In this document: positions 32,940 through 41,063 of the stretch, in pieces
Layout: each line of letters starts with the position of its first letter
How positions within the stretch are numbered: position 1 is the stretch's first letter
Assembly (NCBI RefSeq): GCF_009765365.1
Contig: NZ_VTOM01000011.1
Location: 114,322-178,321 of the forward strand
DNA from: Antarcticirhabdus aurantiaca
GTDB lineage: Bacteria > Pseudomonadota > Alphaproteobacteria > Rhizobiales > Rhizobiaceae
Direction of reading: 5' to 3'
DNA length: 64,000 nucleotides
The notes under the pieces: model-generated
Told to the model about the DNA's origin: nothing
Database searches by the model: none
Seen by the model: the letters and a program-made list of their open reading frames with translations, nothing else
Translations under genes and position numbers: made by a program

Positions 32940-33812
32940 ATGGCGGGCGAGACGTCGAAGACGCGAACCTTCGTCGACGGGACGTGGCTGGACGGCAATC
33001 CGGGCCTCATCGGCCCGCGGAGCCACGCGATCTGGCAGGGCACCAGCGTCTTCGACGGCTCGCGCTGGTTCGAGGGCGTGGCGCCCGACCTCGATCGCCA
33101 TTGCGCGCGCGTCAACCGCTCGGCGGAGGCTCTCGGCCTCAAGGCCCTGGTCCCGGCCGAGGAGATCGCCCGCCTGACCTGGGAGGGCCTGGAAGGCTTC
33201 GACGGCTCGACCGCCGTCTACATCCGCCCGATGTACTGGGCGGAGGAGGGCGGCTTCATGGGCGTGCCGGCCGATCCGAACTCGACGCGCTTCCTTCTGT
33301 GCCTCTACGAGACGCCGATGCAGCCGCCAACGAAGGGCCTGACGCTCGGCGTATCGCCCTTCCGCCGGCCGGGTCCCGAGACCATGCCCACCGCCGCCAA
33401 GGCGGGCTGCCTTTATCCCAACAGCGGCCGGGCGATCATGGAGGCGGCGGGACGCGGCTTCGACAACGCGCTCATGCTCGACCCCGTCGGCAACGTGGCG
33501 GAGACCGCAACCTCCAACATCTTCCTCGTCGCCCAAGGCGTCGTGAAGACGCCGACGCCGAACGGATGCCTGCTCGACGGCATCACCCGCCAGCGCGTGA
33601 TCAAGCTTCTGCGCGAGGCGGGGCGCGAGGTGGTGGAGTGCTCGCTGACCGTCGCGGACTTCCTCGCCGCCGACGAGGTGTTCACCACCGGCAACTTCTC
33701 CAAGGTCGTTCCGATCGCCCGCATCGAGGGGCGCGACTACGGCGCGGGCGAGGTCTGGCGCGAGGCGCGCGAGGCCTATTGGCGCTTTGCCGGGATCAAC
33801 GCGTCCGCCTGA
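32940..33812 (+). CDS. Branched-chain aminotransferase-like protein (class IV PLP)
   Basis: 290 residues from the ATG with an aaggac site, preferred over an ATG 39 bp upstream. Class IV fold: R-T-F-V-D-G-T-W near the start, the PLP-lysine candidate in T-A-A-K-A-G-C-L-Y-P-N near residue 150, the E-T-A-T-S-N-I-F cofactor segment near 185, and V-F-T-T-G-N-F at about 250. A short BCAT (ilvE-like) form; it could instead prefer other amino donors, since D-amino-acid aminotransferases share the fold. Cytoplasmic. Confidence 0.82.
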   Translation: MAGETSKTRTFVDGTWLDGNPGLIGPRSHAIWQGTSVFDGSRWFEGVAPDLDRHCARVNRSAEALGLKALVPAEEIARLTWEGLEGFDGSTAVYIRPMYWAEEGGFMGVPADPNSTRFLLCLYETPMQPPTKGLTLGVSPFRRPGPETMPTAAKAGCLYPNSGRAIMEAAGRGFDNALMLDPVGNVAETATSNIFLVAQGVVKTPTPNGCLLDGITRQRVIKLLREAGREVVECSLTVADFLAADEVFTTGNFSKVVPIARIEGRDYGAGEVWREAREAYWRFAGINASA

Positions 33813-33934
33813 ATCGGCCCGCGGGTGGCTATTCGCCGCGGGGGCGCTAGAAAGAGCCGCAACGAATCGACGGCGCGCCGCCCGACGGGGCGCGTCCGAG
33901 ACAGTTGGTCACCTGCCACGAAGGAGACGACCCC

Positions 33935-34537
33935 ATGGCCTTCACGCTTCCCGAACTGCCCTATGCCTACGACGCGCTTCAGCCGTACATGTCGGCCGAG
34001 ACGCTCCAGTTCCACCACGACAAGCACCACCAGGCCTATGTCGACATGGGCAACAAGCTCGCGGCGGAAGCCGGCCTCGGCGACGCCTCGGTCGAAGAGG
34101 TGGTGAAGCAGTCCTTCGGCAAGAACCAGCCGCTCTTCAACAATGCCGGCCAGCATTTCAACCACATTCACTTCTGGCAGTGGATGAAGCCGAACGGCGG
34201 CGGCAAGAGCCTGCCGGGCAAGCTGCAGACCGCGATCGACTCCGATCTCGGCGGCTACGACAAGTTCCGCAACGACTTCATCGAGGCCGGCAAGGGCCAG
34301 TTCGGCTCGGGCTGGGCCTGGCTCGCGGTCAAGGACGGCAAGCTCGCCATCATGAAGACCCCGAACGGCGAGAACCCGCTCGTTCACGGCGCGTCGCCGA
34401 TCCTCGGCGTCGACGTCTGGGAGCACTCCTACTACATCGACTACCGCAACGCCCGGCCGAAGTACCTCGAGGCCTTCGTCGACAACCTCGTCAACTGGGA
34501 CCACGTCCTGGAAATGTACGAGAAGACCGGCGCCTAA
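33935..34537 (+). CDS. sodB: Superoxide dismutase [Fe]
   Basis: 200 residues from the ATG after gaaggaga. Metal ligands are visible: His27 in L-Q-F-H-H-D-K-H-H, a His in N-H-I-H-F-W, and Asp/His in D-V-W-E-H-S-Y-Y. The Q-F-G-S-G-W-A-W segment near 126 places the active-site Gln as in Fe enzymes, although cambialistic use of Mn is possible. Removes superoxide in the cytoplasm. Its own promoter and terminator frame it. Confidence 0.95.
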   Translation: MAFTLPELPYAYDALQPYMSAETLQFHHDKHHQAYVDMGNKLAAEAGLGDASVEEVVKQSFGKNQPLFNNAGQHFNHIHFWQWMKPNGGGKSLPGKLQTAIDSDLGGYDKFRNDFIEAGKGQFGSGWAWLAVKDGKLAIMKTPNGENPLVHGASPILGVDVWEHSYYIDYRNARPKYLEAFVDNLVNWDHVLEMYEKTGA

Positions 34538-34560
34538 GCCTTTTCGTCCGATCGATCGGA

Positions 34561-34589
34561 GCGCCTCGCCGCATGCCGCGGCGGGGCGC
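34561..34589 (+). terminator. Terminator after sodB
   Basis: A 12-bp stem (gcgcctcgccgc / gcggcggggcgc, one G-T pair) with a 5-base loop, followed by tttcg. Confidence 0.75.
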
Positions 34590-34726
34590 TTTCGCGTTCC
34601 GCGCGTGCATCTCGCGAAGTTGAGAATAATTCCAGGGAGGGCGGATGCCGACTCGGCTCCGCTCCGCTACCTTACGGCGACGGAGCCGCTCGGCCGGCTC
34701 CCGGCACGAAACCGGAGCCCCTGCGC

Positions 34727-35191
34727 ATGCGATTCCGCTTCTCTTCCGTTCCGCTTCTTTCCGCTCTCGCGCTGGCCGCGGCCGGCGCGGCCGTTCTTCC
34801 GGCCACGGCCCAGAACGGCGATCCGATCGCCGAGCGCCAGCAGGTGATGAAGGACGTCGGCCGCCAATCTCGCACGCTCAACCAGATGGTGAAGGGCGAG
34901 GCGCCCTTCGACGCGGCGGCGGCGGTCGCGGCCTTCCAGGCGATGAACCAGGACGCCCAGCGCTTCGGCACGCTGTTCCCCGAGGGCAGCGAAACGGGCG
35001 GCAACACCGAGGCCTCGCCGGACATCTGGACGAACCGCTCCGAATTCCAGGAGCATCTCGATAAGTTCGCGGCCGACACGGCGGCGGCTGCCGCCGCGGC
35101 GCCGCAGGACGTGGCGGCGCTTTCCGAGCAGTTCCGGGTGGTGGGCGGCAATTGCCGCAGCTGCCACGAGGACTTCCGCGTCGATAATTAA
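34727..35191 (+). CDS. Cytochrome c' (class II c-type cytochrome)
   Basis: 154 residues with a signal peptide ending near residue 28 (A-T-A-Q). The four-helix body lacks a haem site until the C-terminus, where C-R-S-C-H-E-D-F-R near 145 binds the haem; this placement is diagnostic for class II cytochromes. The axial Met position is not obvious and the haem is expected to be high spin. Cytochrome c' binds NO or passes electrons in the periplasm. Followed after 14 bp by a dihaem cytochrome, probably one operon. Confidence 0.9.
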   Translation: MRFRFSSVPLLSALALAAAGAAVLPATAQNGDPIAERQQVMKDVGRQSRTLNQMVKGEAPFDAAAAVAAFQAMNQDAQRFGTLFPEGSETGGNTEASPDIWTNRSEFQEHLDKFAADTAAAAAAAPQDVAALSEQFRVVGGNCRSCHEDFRVDN

Positions 35192-35205
35192 CCGGAGTCC
35201 GGGAG

Positions 35206-36150
35206 ATGCTGGAGCGGACCCTTGCCGTCGTGTTCGGGCTCGCCGTGGTCGGCGGCGGCGCCTTCTACGTCCTGACCACGCCACGGCCGCTCGACGCCGC
35301 GACGCTGGGCGACGGGGCGGGCGGCGACGTCGCGCGGGGCGAGCGCATCTTCCATGTCGGCGGCTGCATCTCCTGCCACGCGGCCGAGCGGCCGGAGGTG
35401 GGCGCCCAGCCGCTCCTCGCCGGCGGCGAACCGCTCGAAACGCCCTTCGGCACCTTCCACGGCCCCAACATCTCGCCGCACCCGACCGACGGCATCGGCG
35501 CCTGGAGCTATGCCGACTTCGCCAACGCGATGAAGCGCGGGCTCGACCCGGAAGGCCGGCACCTCTACCCGGCTTTCCCCTACACCTCCTACGTCAAGAT
35601 GCGGACGCAAGACCTTGCCGACCTCTGGGCCTACATGAAGAGCCTGCCGCCGGCCGAGGGACGGGCGCCCGCCAACGAACTGGCCTTCCCCTTCAACATC
35701 CGCCGCGGCGTCGGCCTGTGGAAGCTCGCCTTCCTGCCGGAGGAGGGGCCCATCGTTCCGCTTGCTCCCGACGCGCCCGAGCCGGTCAAGCTCGGCCAGT
35801 ATCTCGTCGAAGGCCCCGGCCATTGCGGCCAGTGCCACACGCCGCGCTCGTTCAACGGCGCCGGCGGATTGATCGAGACGCAGTGGCTGGCCGGCGCGCC
35901 GAACCCGGAAGGGCGGGGCGGCATCCCCGACATCACGCCAGGGGGCGAGACGGGATCCTGGTCGGAGAGCGACCTCGTCGAGTATTTCGCCAGCGGCTTC
36001 ACCCCGGACTTCGACTCGGTCGGCGGCTCAATGGCCGACGTGCAGCGCAACCTCGCCGAACTGTCGGACGCCGACCGCGACGCGATCGCCGCCTATCTCA
36101 AGGCTGTCCCACCGATCGATGAGAGGGGAGAGGCGGCGCCCTCGCAGTAG
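35206..36150 (+). CDS. Membrane-anchored dihaem cytochrome c
   Basis: 314 residues. An N-terminal helix (about 4-23) acts as anchor or uncleaved signal. Two cytochrome domains carry C-I-S-C-H near residue 54 and C-G-Q-C-H near 208. This arrangement resembles the cytochrome subunits that serve periplasmic sugar or alcohol dehydrogenases. Its place between cytochrome c' and a Tat-exported oxidoreductase suggests a periplasmic electron route, but this is inference. Start ATG has a ggag site. Confidence 0.88.
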   Translation: MLERTLAVVFGLAVVGGGAFYVLTTPRPLDAATLGDGAGGDVARGERIFHVGGCISCHAAERPEVGAQPLLAGGEPLETPFGTFHGPNISPHPTDGIGAWSYADFANAMKRGLDPEGRHLYPAFPYTSYVKMRTQDLADLWAYMKSLPPAEGRAPANELAFPFNIRRGVGLWKLAFLPEEGPIVPLAPDAPEPVKLGQYLVEGPGHCGQCHTPRSFNGAGGLIETQWLAGAPNPEGRGGIPDITPGGETGSWSESDLVEYFASGFTPDFDSVGGSMADVQRNLAELSDADRDAIAAYLKAVPPIDERGEAAPSQ

Positions 36151-36224
36151 CTGCGGCGATGCGGCGCGCGGAACGGCGCGCACGCACGCGGATTAGGCCA
36201 GGGCAGCCGTGAAGGAGCCCTGCC

Positions 36225-37430
36225 TTGAGCGACGACGTCCTGAACCCCAACCGCCGCCTTTTCGTCGGCACCCTGGCGCTCGGCCTCGGCGGCCTCGTCG
36301 CCGGCCGCGCCGCGGCGCAGGAGATCCCCGCGACGCCCATCGGCCGCCCGGAGCCAAAGCTCGAAAGCCCGCCGCCGGAGCCCGAGGCCGATCGGCTCGG
36401 CTGGGCCGTCGCTGGCCTCGGCGACTTCGCGCAGGGCTACGTCATCCCCAAAGGCCTCGGCGGCGCGCGCAAGGCGAAGCTGACCGGCCTCATCTCCGGC
36501 AATGCCGAGAAGGCGCGGAGCGTTGCCGCCCGCCACGGCGTGCCGGAGGGCGCGATCTACGGCTACGACATGGCCCGGCTTGCCGAGGACGAGACGATCG
36601 ACGTCGTCTACGTCGTGACGCCCAACTCGACCCATGCCGAGCTCGCCATCCGCGCCCTCGAAGCCGGCAAGCACGTGATGTGCGAGAAGCCGATGGCGAA
36701 CACGCCGGAGGAGTGCCGGCGCATGATCGACGCGGCGAAAGCCGCCGACCGTCAGCTGATGGTCGCCTACCGCGCGCACTTCGAGCCGAACAACGTGCGG
36801 GTGAAGGAGCTGATCGAGACGGGCGAGATCGGCCCGATCGCCTTCGCGTCGTCGGATCATCATCGGCCGCTGGACCTGTCGCTGCCGCGCGACGAGTGGC
36901 GGGCGAAGAAGGCCATTGCCGGCGGCGGCTCGCTCGTCGACATCGGCATCTATTCGCTGAACGGCGTCCTCTGGTTCGTCGGCGAGAACCCGGTCCGGCT
37001 TGCCGCCACGATCCACTCGCCGCCGAACGATCCACGCTTCGCCGAGGTCGAGAACCTGATGACGGCGCAGCTCGTCTTCCCCTCGGGCGTGACCGCCAAC
37101 ATCTCCTCGTCCTACACGGGCAACGTGAAGCGCATCGACGTCTTCGGCGACAAGGCCGGCGCCAAGCTCGACCCCGCGACCGCCTACACCGGCAACCGCC
37201 TGACCGTTGCGACGGCTGAGGCGAACGAGCAGTTCGTGCCGAAGGAGCCGAGCGAGGTGCAGTTCTCGCACGAGATCGACCACCTCTGCGACGCCATCCG
37301 CGATGGCGCGCCCATCGCCACGCCCGGTGAGATGGGGCTGCGCGACATCAACCTCATCCACGCGATCTACAAGAGCGCGGCGGAGGGGCGCTGGGTGGAA
37401 CTGGCGGAGGATGGGTCGGCGCGGGGCTGA
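36225..37430 (+). CDS. Gfo/Idh/MocA-family oxidoreductase, glucose-fructose-oxidoreductase-like, Tat-exported
   Basis: 401 residues from a TTG start with a gaaggag site. The N-terminus N-R-R-L-F-V-G followed by a hydrophobic stretch and A-A-A-Q is a twin-arginine signal, which implies folding with cofactor before export. Rossmann motif A-G-L-G-D-F-A near residue 64, then C-E-K-P-M near 155 with the catalytic Lys, and G-G-G-S-L-V-D-I-G-I near 240. In Zymomonas GFOR the tightly held NADP makes a periplasmic enzyme possible. Substrate unknown. Follows the cytochrome pair on the same strand. Confidence 0.88.
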   Translation: MSDDVLNPNRRLFVGTLALGLGGLVAGRAAAQEIPATPIGRPEPKLESPPPEPEADRLGWAVAGLGDFAQGYVIPKGLGGARKAKLTGLISGNAEKARSVAARHGVPEGAIYGYDMARLAEDETIDVVYVVTPNSTHAELAIRALEAGKHVMCEKPMANTPEECRRMIDAAKAADRQLMVAYRAHFEPNNVRVKELIETGEIGPIAFASSDHHRPLDLSLPRDEWRAKKAIAGGGSLVDIGIYSLNGVLWFVGENPVRLAATIHSPPNDPRFAEVENLMTAQLVFPSGVTANISSSYTGNVKRIDVFGDKAGAKLDPATAYTGNRLTVATAEANEQFVPKEPSEVQFSHEIDHLCDAIRDGAPIATPGEMGLRDINLIHAIYKSAAEGRWVELAEDGSARG

Positions 37431-37453
37431 CGCAGGGCCGGATGAGGCTCTGT

Positions 37454-37608
37454 TCCCCTCGCCCGCTTGCGGGAGAGGGTGCCCCGAAGGGGCGGGTGAG
37501 GGTGTCGGCCGCCAAGCGGCTAAGCAAGTCACTTCGAGGTGCGCCGCACTCTTCCCGAACCACCCTCATCCGCCTGCCGGCACCTTCTCCCGCCAGCGGG
37601 AGAAGGGA
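37454..37608. repeat. Long intergenic inverted repeat (Rhizobiales-type REP/BIME-like)
   Basis: A stem-rich element of about 155 bp. The left arm has cgcccgcttgcgggagaggg and gggtgagggtg; the right arm has caccctcatc and ttctcccgccagcgggag, near-complementary in reverse order. Such elements occur in many copies in alphaproteobacterial genomes. It lies between convergent genes and would act as a bidirectional terminator in RNA. Confidence 0.75.
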
Positions 37609-37636
37609 GAAGCGTCGGCGGCGCGCCTTGGCGCCG

Positions 37637-39742
37637 TCAGATCCCGTCCTTGCCCACCAGCTTCAGCGCGAAGGCGTAGATGAAGGCGACCTCCTCCAGC
37701 TTGGAGAAGCGTCCCGACGCGCCGCCATGGCCCGAGTCCATGTTGGTCCTCAGGATCACCGGATTGTCGTCGGTCTTCATCTCGCGCAGGCGCGCGACCC
37801 ACTTGGCTGGTTCCCAATAGGTCACGCGCGGGTCGGTGAGGCCGGCCAGCACCAGAATGGGCGGATAGGCTTGCCGCTTGACGTTGTCGTAGGGGCTGTA
37901 GGAGGCGATGATCTCGTAGTCCTCGCCCGACACGATCGGGTTGCCCCATTCCGGCCATTCCGGCGGGGTGAGCGGCAGCGTGTCGTCGAGCATGGTGTTG
38001 AGGACGTCGACGAAGGGCACCACCGCGACGATGCCGCCGAACTTTTCCGGCGCCATGTTGGCGACCGCCCCCATCAGCATGCCGCCGGCCGAGCCGCCAT
38101 TGGCGACGATCCGGTCGTAGGCCGTGAACTTCTCTGCCACGAGATGGTCCGCGGCGGCGATGAAGTCGCTGAAGGTGTTCGGCTTCTGCTGCCGGCGCCC
38201 CGCCTCGTACCAGCGATAGCCCTTGTCCTTGCCGCCGCGGATGTGGGCGATGGCATGGACGAAGCCGCGGTTCACCAGGCTCAGCGCGTTGGTGTTGAAC
38301 GAGGCGGGAATGGTGATGCCGTAGGAGCCGTAGCCGTAGAGAAGGCAGGGGGCCGAGCCGTCGAGCGGCGTGTCCTTTCGATACAGGAGCGAGATCGGCA
38401 CGGTCTCGCCGTCCGCCGCGGGCGCGAAGACGCGGCGCGTGACGTAGGCGTCCGGGTCGTGGCCGGAGGGCACTTCCTGGGTCTTGAGGAGCGTGCGCGT
38501 GCGAGCCTCGACGTCGTATTCGAAGGTCTGCGTCGGCGTCGTGAGGGACGAGTAGGTGAAGCGGATGCGGGTCGTGTCGAACTCGTAGGTGCCGGAAAGA
38601 CCCAGCGAATAGGCTTCCTCGTCGAAGGCGATGGCGTGCTCGGCGCCGTCGGACAGGCGCTTCACGACGATGCGCGGCAGGCCCTCGCGGCGCTCCAGCC
38701 AGACGAGGTGACGTTTGAGAACGAGGTGGTCGAGGATCAGCCGGCCGTCCTCGTGCGGCACGTAGTCTTCCCACGCCGCGCGGCCGGTCGCGTCGACGGG
38801 GGCGGTGACGATCTTGAAGTCGCGGGCGCCGTCGACGTTGGTCAGGATGTAGAGGGTACCGTCCGCCTCGTCGACGTTGTACTCGACGCCCGTTTCGCGC
38901 TCGGCGATGAGGCGCGGCTCGGCCGCCGGGTTCTGCGCCGGGATGAGCCAGGCTTCGGAGGTTTCGTGGTCGTGGATGTCGATGACGACGTACTCGCCCG
39001 ACTGCGTCTCGCCGACGCCCATGAAGAAGCCGGCATCGGTTTCCTCGAAGACCAGCCGGTCGTCGGCCGGGTCGCTGCCGAGCGCGTGGTAGTGGATGCG
39101 GCTCGGCCGGTGGTTGGCGTCGAGCCGTGCGTAGAACAGTCCACGCGCGCGTCCGTCCCAGACGCCGCCGCCGCTGGTGTCCTCGATCCGGTCGGGCAAG
39201 TCGGCGCCGGTCTCGAGGTCGCGGATCGACAGGGCGTAGAACTCCGAGCCCTTGTCGTCGTGGCTCCAGGCGAGGAAGCGGTGGTCGGGCGAGTGGCTGA
39301 CGCCGCCGAGCGAGAAGTAGGCGCGGTCGGCCGCTTCCGCCTGCCCGTCGAGGATGATCGCGGTGTCGCCGCCGCCGGTCGGCACGCGCACGAAGCGCGG
39401 ATATTCCGCGCCCTCGACATAGGACATGCCGTAGGCGAAGGGCCCGTCGGGCGCGGGGACGGAGGAGTCGTCCTCCTTGATGCGGGCGCGCAGTTCGGCG
39501 ACGAGCTTGTCGCGCAAGCCCTTCGTACCGGCCATCACTGCTTCCTGGTAGCGGTTCTCCGCGTCCAGGTGCTCGCGGATGGCGGGATCGAGCAGCGTCG
39601 TGTCCTTGAAGACCTCCTGCCAGTTGTCGGCCCGCAGCCAGGCGTAGGGATCGACCCTTTCGCGCCCGTGACGCTCGTCGCGCGTCGGCCGCTGCTCGGG
39701 CAGGGGCGGATGGGGAAAGGGCGAGGCGTTCGGGTCGTGCAT
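37637..39742 (-). CDS. ptrB: Oligopeptidase B (S9A prolyl oligopeptidase family)
   Basis: 701 residues. An N-terminal beta-propeller covers about 70-420 and an alpha/beta-hydrolase domain the rest. Nucleophile motif G-G-S-A-G-G near residue 547; the acidic member is in L-T-D-P-R-V near 635, and the His in the S-G-H-G-G-A-S-G-R motif near 672. It cuts short peptides after Arg or Lys in the cytoplasm. The opening D-E-R-H-G-R-E-R-V-D-P-Y-A-W-L is typical. Single gene, ending at the long intergenic repeat. Confidence 0.94.
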   Translation of the reverse strand: MHDPNASPFPHPPLPEQRPTRDERHGRERVDPYAWLRADNWQEVFKDTTLLDPAIREHLDAENRYQEAVMAGTKGLRDKLVAELRARIKEDDSSVPAPDGPFAYGMSYVEGAEYPRFVRVPTGGGDTAIILDGQAEAADRAYFSLGGVSHSPDHRFLAWSHDDKGSEFYALSIRDLETGADLPDRIEDTSGGGVWDGRARGLFYARLDANHRPSRIHYHALGSDPADDRLVFEETDAGFFMGVGETQSGEYVVIDIHDHETSEAWLIPAQNPAAEPRLIAERETGVEYNVDEADGTLYILTNVDGARDFKIVTAPVDATGRAAWEDYVPHEDGRLILDHLVLKRHLVWLERREGLPRIVVKRLSDGAEHAIAFDEEAYSLGLSGTYEFDTTRIRFTYSSLTTPTQTFEYDVEARTRTLLKTQEVPSGHDPDAYVTRRVFAPAADGETVPISLLYRKDTPLDGSAPCLLYGYGSYGITIPASFNTNALSLVNRGFVHAIAHIRGGKDKGYRWYEAGRRQQKPNTFSDFIAAADHLVAEKFTAYDRIVANGGSAGGMLMGAVANMAPEKFGGIVAVVPFVDVLNTMLDDTLPLTPPEWPEWGNPIVSGEDYEIIASYSPYDNVKRQAYPPILVLAGLTDPRVTYWEPAKWVARLREMKTDDNPVILRTNMDSGHGGASGRFSKLEEVAFIYAFALKLVGKDGI

Positions 39743-40063
39743 CGGTCGGGAAAGTCCATCCAGTCGGGATCGGGCGACAGCCGAAACTCGGCGGGAACGG
39801 GCTGACCCGCCCCGGCGCGATTCGCCGCCAAGGTAGGCAGCGGAGCCGGAGGGTGCAACGACGCCGTTCGCTCCCCCCTGCGCGAATTTGGCGGACGCCC
39901 CGGCTGTCTTCGCCGGGTCGCCGCTCTATGACCGGATCGAGCAGGGCATGTGAACGGGCGCGAAACGCGGCAGGCGACGGAGCGGGCAGGGCATGGCGGA
40001 TCGGATGTCGGCGGTTGGATGGCGGGCGCCCGGTGGCCCGCGTTCCGCAAGGACGAGGCGCGC

Positions 40064-40435
40064 GTGATCGGCGCGTCGACGCCGGCCCGGCTCTTCGGCA
40101 TCGCGGCCGGCCTCTTCGGCGGCTTCGGCACGGCGCTCGCCGCCGCCGCGAGCCACGGCGCGGATCCGCGCGGCATCGCGATCGCCGCCGCCATGCTGCT
40201 CGTCCATGCTCCGACACTCCTGGCGCTCGCGGCCCTGCGCGACCTTGCGCCGCGCGTCCTTGGACTCGCCGGCGGCGCTTTGGCGGGCGGCGTCGCGATC
40301 TTCGCCGCGGACCTTGCCGCGCGCCATTATCTCGGGACGCGGCTGTTTCCCGGCGCGGCGCCGCTCGGCGGGGGCCTCACGATCGCAGGGTGGGCCGGGA
40401 TCGTCCTCGGCTTCCTTGTCGCGCGCCGGCCGTGA
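40064..40435 (+). CDS. DUF423 family small membrane protein
   Basis: 123 residues from a GTG that follows aaggacgagg; upstream ATGs would add 15-38 residues not seen in the family. Four hydrophobic segments; the opening A-R-L-F-G-I-A-A-G-L-F-G-G-F-G-T-A-L-A-A-A-A-like pattern and the S-H-G near 31 match DUF423 (YgdD). Inner-membrane protein of unknown function. The next gene starts 35 bp downstream on the same strand. Confidence 0.8.
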   Translation: MIGASTPARLFGIAAGLFGGFGTALAAAASHGADPRGIAIAAAMLLVHAPTLLALAALRDLAPRVLGLAGGALAGGVAIFAADLAARHYLGTRLFPGAAPLGGGLTIAGWAGIVLGFLVARRP

Positions 40436-40470
40436 CGGCGATTCCCGACGGCGAGGCGGAAAGGACAGGC

Positions 40471-40836
40471 ATGCGAGCCCCGATGGCGCTCCTCTACCGG
40501 CTGCTGGGCATGGTCGCTCTGGTTCTCGCCATCATCGGCGTGCTGCTGCCGGGACTGCCGGCGACGCCGTTCCTGCTCCTGGCGGTGTGGGCCTTCAGCC
40601 GCGGCGCGCCGGCCTGGGCCGAGCGCATCCGTCGCCATCCGCACCTCGGCCCCTACTTGCGGAACTGGTCGGAGCGGCGGGTCGTCCCGCCCCGCGCGAA
40701 ACTGGCGGCTGTCGTCTCGATGGTGGCGAGCATCACCCTTCTCTGGTGGACGGGGGCGGGACTTCTGCTGGTGGCCTGGGTCGTTCTGATCTGCTCGCTC
40801 GTGTCCGGCTACCTTCTGACGCGGCCCTCCGCCTGA
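40471..40836 (+). CDS. DUF454 family inner-membrane protein (YbaN-like)
   Basis: 121 residues from the ATG after an aaagga site. The motif L-P-G-L-P-A-T-P-F-L-L-L near residue 28 and F-S-R-G-A-P near 43 are characteristic of DUF454. Three to four membrane helices. Function unknown; it lies between a DUF423 gene and a tiny lipoprotein gene, probably one transcript. Confidence 0.88.
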   Translation: MRAPMALLYRLLGMVALVLAIIGVLLPGLPATPFLLLAVWAFSRGAPAWAERIRRHPHLGPYLRNWSERRVVPPRAKLAAVVSMVASITLLWWTGAGLLLVAWVVLICSLVSGYLLTRPSA

Positions 40837-40868
40837 GGCCCGACGGCCCTTCCTAGGAGTTTTCGTTC

Positions 40869-41048
40869 ATGCGGCTCGCTTCGCGGCTCATCGCCGGACT
40901 CGTCCTCGCCGGCATCCTGGCCGGCTGCGGCGGCTTGAACCGCGCCGTCACGGTGTTTCCGAACGCGCTCGACGATCTCGCCGCCAAGCGCGACCCGGAC
41001 CGGCGGCCGGAGGGCCGGGCGCCGGCATCCCCGCCCGCGCGTCTCTGA
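40869..41048 (+). CDS. Very small lipoprotein (59 residues)
   Basis: A short gene with an aggag ribosome site nine bases before the ATG. The N-terminus has two Arg, a hydrophobic run and the lipobox L-A-G-C at residue 20, so a mature lipoprotein of about 40 residues is predicted. The mature part starts G-G-L-N-R and ends in a Pro/Arg-rich tail. Small lipoproteins of this size occur next to many envelope genes; no family recognised. It starts 32 bp after the DUF454 gene and its stop is 15 bp from the convergent AIR-synthase-like gene. Confidence 0.7.
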   Translation: MRLASRLIAGLVLAGILAGCGGLNRAVTVFPNALDDLAAKRDPDRRPEGRAPASPPARL

Positions 41049-41063
41049 GGAGCGGGGCGCGCG

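Noticed and set aside
37442..39805. 787-codon plus-strand frame opposite oligopeptidase B
   Set aside because: Antisense shadow; starts in the intergenic repeat and has no recognisable domain.
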